From Branchinecta lynchi (lineage: Eukaryota; Arthropoda; Branchiopoda; Anostraca; Branchinectidae): 64,000 nt of DNA. Made by a program: the position numbers and the translations under genes. Location of the stretch: the NCBI GenBank assembly GCA_023053575.1, contig JAKZAP010000003.1:31874228-31938227 (forward strand), read 5' to 3'. Below, one piece after another: positions 27,318 to 38,200 of this stretch. How positions within the stretch are numbered: the first letter of the stretch is position 1; each line of letters opens with the position of its first letter. The notes beneath the pieces are model-generated. The model saw nothing but the letters and a program-made list of their open reading frames with translations, had not been told where the DNA came from and did not search any database.

Positions 27318-28026
27318 AAGCCACTTTCACATTGACGTGTCGTTGTGTATGCGTTTATCTTGCGTTGAGTACAGGTTGCGCAGCGCATCTTTCACAACGG
27401 CGCGAGAAGCTTTCGCGCTGGATGCTCATTAACAGTTTCCTTTCTCGGTGTCTTCTGCTGAATTCTCCTTTCACTAGTAGCAAGCTTTTCTTCATCATCA
27501 GCATTTTTTTTCTCTAGTTTTTCTTCAAAAACTTCCATTTTCAACTGAAAAGTCTGATGCGTACGGGTCGACGCAACGCAAGAGTAGAACTTGGCTCTGT
27601 TCTTGCGTTGCGTTTTATTTGTCTGCGGAAGTTCTGCATTGCGTCGACGCAAGCACGACGCAGAGGTTGCGTAGCTTAGAGCGTGTTCCACCCTTCTACA
27701 AATAGTAACTGTTGGTTACTATTTCCGTTCCAACCTCACCAAAAGTTACCCCGCTGACCGTTCCAACCTTCTCAAAATAGTAACCAGTATTAACTATTTG
27801 CTTACCACGCTCGGGAGCGTAGTAAGCGAGCGTAGTAACTATGCATCTCTGTAACGTGATTGGCTGGATTCGCCCGTGGCATGATATCCTGCTGGAAAAT
27901 AGAAAAATCGTTCCAGCCTTGACGGCAGAAAGCCAGAATTCGTGATATCATGCGTAGTAACTACAGTAAGTAGGGTGGAACACGCTCTTAGTGTGAAAGG
28001 CTCAACGCGTCAATGTGAAAGAGGCT
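27318..28026. mobile_element. TIR element with AAGCCACTTTCACATTGACG ends, holding a MITE
   Basis: AAGCCACTTTCACATTGACG at 27318 and CGTCAATGTGAAAGAGGCTT ending at 28026. Internal TTGCGTCGACGCAA-like words. The GTTCC MITE 27678-27988 lies near its right end. Confidence 0.75.
27678..27988. mobile_element. GTTCC-type MITE, intact copy
   Basis: AGAGCGTGTTCCACCCTTCT to AGGGTGGAACACGCTCT, the best-preserved copy, nested in 27318-28026. Confidence 0.88.
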
Positions 28027-28189
28027 TTATGATCCTTTACGTGTTACTTTTTAAAGTTTAACTGAATAAGGCTGAGATCCCACAGTCTAGTTACACTTCC
28101 CTTACTTAGTTAAATAGGCCTGAATCCGATAAAAAATGCGTTACTTCGTTTCTCCGCTATCCAGATCTTCAGTACCGATGAATCAGTCA

Positions 28190-28790
28190 CAGTCAGTGGC
28201 GAAACTAAGGGGGGGGGGGCGCGGTGGGGCAGCTGCCCCCCCCCCACGAAAAATCCTGTCGGTAAATAAGCAGTGTTTTCAAACGCTTTTATCATTCCGT
28301 TTCTGATACCGATAAAAGCTCTGTCGGTAAATCAGGAAACTTTCTGTTGGGAAGTAAGCAGCGTTTGTCAATTCGCACGCTTTAGCATTCCTTTTCTGAT
28401 ACCGGCAAAAGCTCTGTCGGTAAAACAGGACACTTCCTGCTGGGAAGTAGGCAGCGTTTGTCGGTTGGCACGCTTTAGCATTCCGTTTCTGATACCGACA
28501 AAAGCTATGTCGGTAAACCAGGAAACTTCTTGCTGGGAAATTGGCAGTGTTTATCGGTACGGAGACGGTGCTCAGATTCGGTTTTCGCTACCGATAGGAG
28601 CTCTGACTAACACTTTCCTCATTTCGTTTCTGATACCGACGATAGCTCTGTCGGTAAGTCATGAAACTTGTCGTGGGGAAATCGGCAACGTCTGTCGGTG
28701 CACGGATTCCGTTTTCAGTACCGACAAGAGCTGTTTAGGTAAATCAGTAAAATTCTTGTTTGGAAATTGGTAGTGTTTGTCAGTGCGGAG
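28190..28790. repeat. Tandem array of 93 bp units after a G/C run
   Basis: Begins CAGTGGCGAAACTAAGG with a G run and a C run, then units starting ATTCC at 28294, 28387 and 28480, and less regularly near 28615 and 28705. Each has TTTCTGATACCG and CTCTGTCGGTAAA. Because 93 is a multiple of three, one frame stays open over 28273-28773; this is not evidence of a protein. Confidence 0.8.
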
Positions 28791-28846
28791 AAGGAGCGGA
28801 TTTTGGGGCAATGGTAAGAAGAGGTTCGGACACATATTTGGCATCC

Positions 28847-29160
28847 GCGTCTACCATCTATCAAGCATCACTCGAATGGAGCATTTCCGAAAAACTTTCA
28901 GTAAGCCTACAATAACGGTACCCCTCAGCCCCACCTTCACCCCACGGACGACAGATCCAATTTGCGGTTTGGGCCTCAAATTACTTGTATGGGTTCCAGG
29001 AATTTTGTACCTTTCAAGTTTTATCCCAGTCACTCTATCCGTTCGTCCCCTACCCGTATTACAATATTTCCGAGACCTCCTTGAAGCACTGTTCTCGGAC
29101 GCGGATAAACTGAATATCTTTGGCAAGTTTCGGTCGAATCCGAGCACTTTCTAAAAGTAG
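28847..29160 (+). mobile_element. Family B core fragment
   Basis: TACCATCTATCAAGCATCAC then TCGAATGGAGCATTTC matches the B core near 51270-51300, with further blocks (TCAAGTTTTATCCCAGTC). No termini. Confidence 0.6.
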
Positions 29161-29689
29161 GCTTAAAGTCCCTACTAAAAGTTTTTCTTTATGGAATAGA
29201 GTTGCGAAGCTTGATTAGCTTGCTTTATAAAATGTACCAGAATATGCAATAAATAAGCTTATAAAAAATAACATAGCTACAAAAATCATTCAAAAACAAA
29301 GAGCCTATTCAGATCTGAATGATATAAGCTGATTTATGCATAAAATAAAGATCTACTAAGTATTATAAGAAACATCACTTTTATCTTTGTCCAAGCTAGT
29401 AAATTGAGCATGTACTGGCCCAAAAAATTACGCTTTGAAATATCACAGAGAGGAAACTGTTGAAAAAGCTGCTGATCGAGGGTGCAAGCATTGTTCCTAG
29501 GCTGTTACAGAGTTGGATTGGTGTAGTTTGATGTGCCCATTGAACTTTAAAGCTAGAATAGGATGCATTGATGTTTAAAGTTTAACTGAAAAGTCAGTTT
29601 ATTTTTACATCTGATATTGAATACACAAACATTCTGACCCATCAAAGGGATTTTGTATTTTTCATCCGAGGCTCTGTAGTAATGAAGTT

Positions 29690-31712
29690 CAGGATATGCG
29701 AGGCTTGCACAACCCAAAATTAATCCAGACGCGGAGATGTTTCGTAAATATTTCAAGCATAGAGGGACAGGCGCATGAAGTTACCACAAACCCGAAAGAT
29801 TTCATTCGATAAAATCCAATATTTATGGAAAGCAGAAAAACGGAGTAACGCATAACGAATAGCCAGCTTTCTGACGGAGCGTATGCAATGCGTGTTGCAC
29901 TCAACGATGAAGATAGAAACTCTGACTGGATACCAATTACCTGTGGCGCACCGCAACGTACAAGACTCGCAGGCCTGATTTTCTTAGCCGTTGTCAATTT
30001 TATCCTGGCTGTCGTCACCGATCGTGCTAAGTTCGTTGACGATTTGTCGTTCTTGTTCAAATTTCTGGTCAATCAAGGAGAAACTATACCAGAATATGAA
30101 CCCGACTTAGTGCCTTCTTTTTATCGTGACTGTGACCTTGCAAAACTGAGTCTAAACCCGCAAAAGTGTAAAGTGGTTCGATTCAACCCCTGAAAAGTGA
30201 ATTCAATGAGCCTGAACCTATATTTAACATGGTTAAGAGTCATACTTCGTTGGGTGTCAGTTTCCCCGAAGATTGCAAATTCAGTGACATGTTTGCAACC
30301 CAATGAAGAAACCCGATGAAAAATTTATCTAAAATAGTACTGTGAAGTAGTACGAAAAAGTATCATGCAGTACTGACTGATGCTACTACATGCTTCTATT
30401 TCAAGGCTACCGTGTTACTGCATACTACTATATGCTACTATTAGCATGATTGGATGCTACTATGGCAAGACAGGATGCTACTGAACACTAGTACTTAAGG
30501 TTGGACCAGTCTGAGGCACATTAAATGATAGTATTCTTTGCTATACATAGTATTACATGCCACTTTTTGGTACTACTACCATACTACTACGCTGGCTTAA
30601 AATTTGTCATCGGGAAAGGAATGCTGCACTCCGACAATGAAGCGATTTGGATTTGACGTAGAATCTATGAAGTTGGCTTAATATGTGACTTACGTGCGGC
30701 CACTACTGGGGTATGCCTGCCCAGTTTGGGGACCCTTCGCAAAGACTATTTACACCAAGACACCAGAGCCTCGTTTTTGTTGCAATAGCGCTACCGCATC
30801 GCTGCTGCAGCACTCTGTGCTTTTGCACAATATGCGTTTTTGGATTTGCTTTCTTCTTAGTTGAAGCGGCAGCGCCGCAGCACCTTTCAGGGAAGCACGG
30901 ACTTGGTCGGTGAGCAAGTCCGTGATTCTCGAGAAGCGCTGCCATCTTCCTCGGAAGCACTGCAGTACAAAAACGTATGTAGGAAGAATCAGTACGGAAT
31001 CGGCCGAAAAGTGGACCTGCCGCATTCAGCAAAAACGAGGATCAGGTGTAGATATTCTTTGCTTTAGTCGGCGAAGCCAAACAAAGGTTGCTGCAACACT
31101 TCACGTTGCCCAGGCAACGTAGGTCTAGTTTCATTTTGGATCCGAAAATATGTACTCTGATCATACAGGATTTCACAAAGTAATTTTGCCGGCGGCGCCT
31201 TTTGTAGTAGGCTCTATTTACTGTAAGTCGCGTCATTTTATTCGTGTTTTAGGCTTGGAATTTCGGGGCTTGGATCACCTTAAAATCTAGATTTTATTGG
31301 CGGAAGACGGTTTCTAATTTGCCCTAAAAATTCGTAGCCTACTTTCAAAATTTCTAAATCTTTCAATCTTTGACCCTTTGTACAAATGAGCGTACAATCA
31401 GTACGAATCAGAGCGCGCTGCATTATGCTAGGAGTGAAATACAATGGTTAGGAAACTCCTATTAAGACTTGAGCCACTCCATGTCCGCCGGGAAAACTTA
31501 ATTTTACGTATTGGCCGATCAGTACTCTTGATGACTATCTCTCCTTGCTGATGCAAAATCTCCGGCCTCTCCAGGTAGCTAGCGGAAGAAATGCAGAAGG
31601 GGTGTCAGAGCTTCGCCCGATTGACACAGGATTTGAGTTGTGAGTTTGAGTCGTACGGACACGCTTACTCATTCTTCCTGAGGAGTACTGGGGTGTTTTG
31701 GATTTAGTCATA
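29690..31712 (+). pseudogene. LINE ORF2 relic split by two insertions
   Basis: RT motif B ITCGAPQRTRLAGLIFLAVV and FVDD-type motif C at 29888-30190, then TSLGVSFPEDCKFSDM, interrupted by the TIR element 30312-30614. It resumes at 30635-30740 (KRFGFDVESMKL, then TYVRPLLGYACPVWGPF) and is interrupted again. At 31385-31712 it continues with ARCIMLGVKYNG, LLLRLEPLHVRRENLILRIG and the C-terminus. Stops and frameshifts make it dead. Confidence 0.8.
30312..30614. mobile_element. CCCGATGAAAAATTTA element, intact copy
   Basis: CCCGATGAAAAATTTATC at 30312 and AAATTTGTCATCGGG ending at 30614 are inverted; TGCTACTA words fill the body. Inserted in the LINE relic. Confidence 0.8.
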
Positions 31713-31714
31713 TT

Positions 31715-32011
31715 GAGCGTGTTCCACCCTTCTACCAATAGTAACTATTAGTGACTATTTCCGTTCCAACCTCACCAAAAGTTACTACGCTGACCGTTCC
31801 AACCTTCTCGAAATAGTAACTAATAGTAACTATTTGCTTACCACGCTCGGGAGCGTAGTAACTACGGATCTGTGTAATGTGATTGGTCGGATTCACCCGC
31901 GACATGGTATTCCGCTGGAAAATAGAAAAATCGCTCCAGCCTTGACGGCAAAAAGCCAGAATTCGTGACGTCATGCGTAGTTACTACGGTAAGTAGGATG
32001 GAACACAATCT
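31715..32011. mobile_element. GTTCC-type MITE copy
   Basis: GAGCGTGTTCCACCCTTCTA to AGTAGGATGGAACACAATC, full length, placed directly at the LINE 3' border. Confidence 0.82.
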
Positions 32012-32500
32012 TAGCGTATCCTTGCGAGTGAAAACATAGAGATATTCTGCACGATCTAGCACCGGCGATAGGGCGGACGCGGCATCAAAATCTCCTGGTG
32101 CCAGTTAGATGTCGCACTAACCGGTATTCGAATTAATTTGTGCCATATTTTATTGAAAAAAAAAAAAAAATGAGTGCTATGTAGGTGCATGTCAACACGC
32201 AACCCTAGACTCTGGAGAGGGGGGGGGGGGCGGGTCGGGACCAAACCATAATAAATTCATGATTCTAAAAGGCTCAGGATCATTTTTGCCTCAATGGTTT
32301 TGATTAGAGATGAATTTCTAGCGTACTTAAATTGCGCATCATCAAAGCCAAGTGCAAAAATAAAATACGTTTTACCAAACGGTACATTTTCGTGATTTCC
32401 AAGGCTCCATGATCATTCTTATCTCAAGGGTTTTGCTTAAAAATGATCACAATAAACCCACGAATTGGCAAATTCCTATATTCACCCTTCACCCAGCAGT

Positions 32501-32526
32501 ACAAGTGCCAAATCTAGCTCTTGTTG
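32501..32526 (-). mobile_element. Family B left-terminus fragment
   Basis: ACAAGTGCCAAATCTAGCTC then TTGTT is a 26 bp diverged B left end without core. Confidence 0.5.
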
Positions 32527-32639
32527 GTGATTGTTTAACGTCTGTTGTTTTTGTTTCGTTGTATGATATATGGCCTTTGGCTGAAATAAAGCTATTATTA
32601 ATAATATAAGTATTATTACTATTCAGATCCTATGATGTA

Positions 32640-32842
32640 CAAGGTGCCGACCCTTGCCGATCCAAAATCTCCGGCCTCTCCGGGTATCTAGCGGAAGAAA
32701 GGCAGAAGTGGTGTCACCACTGCTACCAAAGATCGCCGTGATTGATTGAAACAGGATTAGAGTCGTTGAGTTTGAGTCGTACGGACACACTTACTGCTTC
32801 TTCCTGAGGATCGCTGGCGTGCTTTGGACTTAGTCATATAGA
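32640..32842 (+). pseudogene. LINE C-terminal relic
   Basis: Encodes [20 protein letters not shown] then SPLLPKIAVID and a stop, matching 12950-13157, and ends at the same GACTTAGTCATAT border. Confidence 0.7.
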
Positions 32843-32938
32843 GTATTTCATACTGTTGCTTAGACTTGCATCGTCACCGCTAAATGAATGAATGAATTTA
32901 TTACGCACTGCTCTTGGGCGTAATAGTGCAGTATAGTA

Positions 32939-33408
32939 CAGTAGAGGTATGCTTATGTGAACGTCTGCTAACGGTGAACGATCGCCGAAGAAAAAACTAA
33001 AACCCAAACCAGGCATTTTTTCCTAAAAACTCTGGTAATAATCACTCACGCTTTGTCGCCTTTTGAATGTTTTGCTAATCCGTCCATGAAAGTGACTCAG
33101 CTGACACCTGGTCTGCTTTTTGTAATTTGAAAAGTTTGCCGGGAGGAACGCACCTTCAGTGGAGAAGATGGCGGTCCGAACCGTCAGATGCCTTCAAAAG
33201 AGGAAGGACCTTTTTAATAAATTCAAAATCAAAGAAAGTTAACTGAATTTCTGCTTCAAGTTTTTGCCAGGATAACCCTGAAATAGTTGGCTGTTTGCTG
33301 ATATCAAGTTTGTTATTTTTCTTTTCCATTTTACTTTTTTATATGCAAGTAAGAAAGCCAAGGTAGTGGAACAGTTAAAAAAGTGTTCAAATAAGCATAC
33401 CTCTACTG
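32939..33408. mobile_element. Mariner-like non-autonomous TIR element copy 2
   Basis: CAGTAGAGGTATGCTTATGT to ATACCTCTACTG, flanked by TA, 470 bp. Shares CGATCGCCGAAG, AAAACCCAAACCAGGCATT-like and GGAGAAGATGGCGGTCCGAA blocks with 14990-15777. Confidence 0.82.
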
Positions 33409-33409
33409 T

Positions 33410-34620
33410 AGTAAAAAGAAAAATACTTATAGCCGTTTTTTTTCATTTTTTAAACTCTCTTATGTTATTTTTCCTACCCCCTAGCGATGAGTGAATAACT
33501 TTCTTTGGGCTACGTGAACACACTGTCCAGTAATTTCAATGCGAAAGTACGCATGCGAAATTGTACGCGTTGCCATGAGGAAATCAGCACGCGATGCCTC
33601 AAAATTTCGGGGCGAAGGAGGAAATCCGCATCCCACAGCGAAAATGAACTGTGCGTGCACATATTTTTTAGTCAGGCCAGGTGGAGGGGAACCATCGCGT
33701 GTCCTTTCCGTATGGTAAACTCATGAAGATGCAGCGCTCAAACTTTTTTTTTAACAAATAACAGTTTATTCCATAATATCTTTTAAGTGTATAACAATTG
33801 CCTTTGAATGTGACTGGTCTATTTTTCAGTCTTAATCTGGGCGAGCAAAGTCTACATAGAAATGCTGACTGTCCGCTTTCCATTAGTGAAATTTCTTTTC
33901 CATTTTTCCCTGGTAAAATTTCGATTCAGAAATAATGATTTTGTGACGCATTGTCCATAGTTTGGAGAATAAGATATACTACCTACCGACTGGCGACTAT
34001 ACTACCATACTACCGACCAACGCGACCAGCAAGGTTTTCTTGGCTTGCCATGTGGCTCAAATTTGACAAACAACTCCCGAGGTGATTATCAGTTTTATGG
34101 CTCGGATTTGGAAGGAAATTGAAAGTTAGAGGCAAATTAAAGTCCAATGATAAAGAGGATTATTCTCGTACAGAATGGCAAGGGCGTAAGCCCGATATTG
34201 TCTTTGTTGAGTTTTGTCTATATTTAATTTTTATTTTCAGGCAGTTGAAAAATAACCGCAACAAAAAAAACAGATGGACGGTCATTTCCTTGATTTGCAA
34301 TTTGTGGGTCGAGTGTGCGTCACACATCTGTTTCCGTGACAAACACTCAGAAGTGTGTGGGACCTAAATATGCTGGGGAAAAAACGCCTCTAACTCCCGA
34401 AGCGACGGGAAAACCTCACAACGGAACTGCACATATGGGCCAGTTTCGTATGAACGGGTTCGGTATTCTACAAAAGAACCGCCGACAACATGATAGGTAA
34501 TAATATATAACTTTTTTATTTGAATATCAAATAGCAACGTTCGTCAGAAAGGGTTTGTCACTTTGAACGGTTTGTAGGTTGGTCTCTTGAAATGAAGTTA
34601 AAGTCTTCCACTCATTTTAG
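33410..34620. other. Intergenic sequence between the convergent genes
   Basis: AT-rich, with a repeat shared with 11640-11765. No convincing coding frame or tRNA. Confidence 0.4.
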
Positions 34621-34623
34621 TTT

Positions 34624-34629
34624 TTTATT
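34624..34629 (-). promoter_or_regulatory. Polyadenylation signal AATAAA of the nuclease gene
   Basis: AATAAA on the minus strand, about 160 nt after the nuclease stop codon, a normal 3' UTR distance. Confidence 0.55.
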
Positions 34630-34787
34630 TGCGTCTGGAACTCTGAAAGCCTCTATCGGTATAAACCTATGATTTCAAGTGCAATGCTATAGGCCAACAG
34701 TAAATAGAAATAGTAAAGGAACGAACGTCTGCAACATAGTGGATTCTGTAACATATTACAGTGACTTTAAAACTCATGACCAGCAAG

Positions 34788-35272
34788 TTAATTTGTGATA
34801 AGTCCAACGTTTCCCAAGTTCGGTACGTACGAGATGCTGCTGCGCAGACTTTGAACGGTACAGCAAAGGATGTATCCTTTGGAGAAATCCCCCGTGTTCC
34901 ATGTCACCCACGATATCTGGTTGCAGACACTAGCACAAAGTGAGTAGCCAGATGGCAGTGATGTTAGGTGTGGGTTGTTGACGCCGACAAATGCGACAGC
35001 CGTGTCCTCCACAGGGTCGTGGAGAACCTTCCAGTAGAACCTAGGGGCTGGCAGTTGTGGAGGGATAGAGCCAAGGTAAAGGTGAATGTCGGTCGGATTT
35101 CCGTTGTTGTCGTCAAGTTGTGTGACTTGGTAGGTGCCACTGTAAATGTCGACGTCGCGGTCTCTGCTGACGGCGTAGTCTCTAACCTTGTTCTCGACTT
35201 TGAGCCAGTTCCCAGCGTTGAAAATCTCCCACTGGGGTGCCGCGTTGATGTACCAGTAAGTGGCGTCCTGCC
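34788..35272 (-). CDS. Nuclease exon 5 (metal site, C-terminus, stop)
   Basis: Acceptor atctgttacag opens a 485 nt terminal exon ending in TAA. It encodes YWYINAAPQWEIFNAGNW, LKVENKVRDYAVSRDRDVDI, PAPRFYWKVLHDP, VAFVGVNNPH, YSLCASVCNQISWVTWNT and GYILCCTVQSLRSSIS, all characteristic of the secreted nuclease family. Confidence 0.95.
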
Positions 35273-38200
35273 CTGTAACAGATTGGGGCTCGTAAGCAAA
35301 ATATTCTTATGAAAACTGCGGTCGTCTGTTCTATTCTGTTCAGAACGCGACAGGCTGTAGACCTGTACCCTCGTTCCCTTCGCGAAACTAAAGGAATTTA
35401 AGCGAAAATAAAGGCATACATCAGTTCCGTTAGTAGAGTGAACTACTAGGTCGTGGAGCGCAGTGTAGTCTTACTACGCTGATTTTTGCATTTCCCAGGT
35501 TTCACTTATTGTTTCCGACGAGCTCATTGGTCCGTTTTTCTCTCCACATGGACTGAAAACCTACGGTGATGGGTGTTTTGCCTAGCACAACTTTTGTCTT
35601 TCTTGCGATTTGCAGAAGGCACTAACCCCTCGCGCTCACCGTCGTGACTCATTATTGTCGACGACTAGTCAGTGTAATTCATTCCTATTGATTTTAGTCG
35701 CGGATCGGCAAGCGATCTGGCCCAGTGTTGCCAGGTGTAGTGATAAATCACCAAACTTAGTGATTATTCAGTGATTTTCAGGTCAAATTTAGCATTACGA
35801 AGTGATTTTCGACTATGCCAGCGCTATAGAATTTATTTGCAAATGGAAGGGGCTGGAGCACTGTACGTGCGTATGTGATCTTCTGAAAGTGAGACATTTT
35901 ATCCGTGATAACAGGGAATCTAAATGAGCTAGAATATATTTTTCAAGATAAATAGCCAAGGTATGATTAATACAAATTCTTAATCGGATCGGACCTTTGG
36001 ACACATCAAATTGTCCAATTGAACAGCTTTAAACAAGGATAATTAATTTATCGTTTAGAAGAGAAAATAAGAGGTCATTACTTCACGAGGTATCTTGCAA
36101 TTGATTTGAACTAGTGGGATCTTGCTGTCTTGTCCGTGCATTCTTGTGAATCAAAGTTTCCCCTTTTTGGGATCCCAAAACGTAAGTGGCGGGATACCTA
36201 TGACATCGCAAAAGTTGTCCGTCTGTCCGTCTGTGCGCACTGTAACTCTCGAAGGGAATGAGATATTTCGATGAAACTTGGTTTGAGGATTCTTTGGGTC
36301 AAGAGTAAGATCAAGTTCGTAAATGGGCTCTGTAGCCCTACATTTAGGGGTGGGGGAGGGGGTATAAATTAAGGGGCAAATGAAATATTTTTAAACACAT
36401 AATTTGATAGTCGATTATGAAGTAAAAAGACAAGCTGAACACGGTGGTCAAAACTAGTTTGTCATCGGACAAGTAGTTCGCCCGGAATCCGGCGAAAACC
36501 GGAAACTTTGTTAAAAGTATAAGTTTATTTGAAGTTGATTAGATGTTCGATTTAGGAGTAAGAAGACATGGCGAACACGATAGTGAAGCCATTTTTGCAC
36601 CAGACAAGTAGTTAGCCCGGAATCCGGCCAAAACCGGAAAGTCTGTTAAAAGTAAAAGTTTTATTTGAAGTTGATTAGATGTTTTATATACGGGTAGAAG
36701 GACATGCTCAACACGATGATGAAAAGCATTTTTTTGGCCGGATAAATAGTTCGTCCGGAATCCGGCCAGAACCGGAAAGTTTGTTAAAAGTAAAAGTTTT
36801 ATTTGGAGTTGATTAAATGTTCGATTTAGGGGTAAGAAGTCATGCTGATCACTTGTGTGAAAAAATTTTCTACCCGGGCAAGTAGTTCGCCCGGAATCCG
36901 ACCAAACCGGAAAAAGTTAAAGTTTTATTTGTAGTTGATTCGATATCCGATTTAGGGGTAAGAAGAGATGCTGTATGAAAATCATTTTTTTTCCGGGACA
37001 AATAGTTCGACTGAAATCCGGCTGGAGCCGGAAATTTTTTTATAAGTATATCACACATGCTGAATCTCTATCTGAACTTGGTTTTCTCAGATGATTAGCT
37101 ATTTGGCTTTAATCTGTTTCTGAATTTTAATAGTAAAAATGTTCAAGGAGTCTGGCGAAGACAAGACCCAATCGTCTGGATCATATATTAATTTTTTGGG
37201 ATCCCATCGAAACCTTTGGTCTTGTTAAAATAAGATGTAAAGCTACAGGAGAGCTGGCTGACCACGAATTAAAACAAGACCAAAGGTGTCGATGGGATCC
37301 CAGAAATCTAATATCTGATTCAAACAACAGGGTCTTGTCTTCGCCAGATCCAGTCTTCGCCAGGCTAACCAGTAGAGAAAACCAAGTTCAGATATATCCG
37401 TATAAGCCATACCTATTTTGACGATACTGACCGAGATTTCCTGCTTTACTTCTGCCAAGTTTCCGGTTTTACCCGAATTCCGAGCAAACTACTAGTCCAG
37501 CGAAAAAAGAAAATTCAGAAACAAATCCAGCGTCGTTGATGTTGGAACAAACACAACATCTAATCAACTTTGAATAAAAGTTTGACTTAAAAAAAAAAAA
37601 TTCGATTAAAACCGGATTCCGGCTAATTATATGTCCGGTTAAAAAATGAATGTCATATACAGACTCAGCCTCTCTTCTTACCCCTTAATCTGTCACCTAA
37701 TCAAACTTCTGCTTTTAACAAATTTTCCGGTTTTGGCCGGATTCCGAGCGAATTAGTTGTCCGGCGAGAAAATGGTTTTCACCATCGGGTTCAGCATTTT
37801 TTTTACCCCTAAATCGAACATTTAATTAACTTCAAATGAAACTTTAACTTTTAACCAGCTTTCCGGTTTTTGCCGGTTTCCGGACGAACTACTTGTTCGG
37901 AGAGAAAATGGTTTTCACCATCGTGCTCAGCATGTCTTCTTACCCTGTAAGCGACCATTTTATCAACTTCATATAAAACTTTTACTTTCAACCAACTTTC
38001 CGGTTTTTGCGGATTCCCGACGAACTACGTGTCCGGTGAGAAAAGGATTTCCACTATAGGCGTATTCTCGCCGTTCCCCGAGGACTCCTCGGGGAATCGA
38101 AGGGAACGGCGAGAATAGAGGGAGTCACTCCGCGTGGACTCCGCGTACAGAAACAGCGAGAACACGGGGAATGCTTCCAAAATGTATTTTGTTCGAAAAC

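Noticed and set aside
28273..28773. 167-codon open frame that could be a repeat protein
   Set aside because: It follows from a 93 bp tandem repeat whose period is a multiple of three, next to G/C runs. There is no start context or domain.
30713..31122. Several overlapping frames on both strands
   Set aside because: GC-rich inserted segment within a LINE relic; frames on both strands without family motifs.
34968..35312. Plus-strand open frame of 114 codons
   Set aside because: Shadow of the minus-strand nuclease exon 5, whose protein has clear family motifs.
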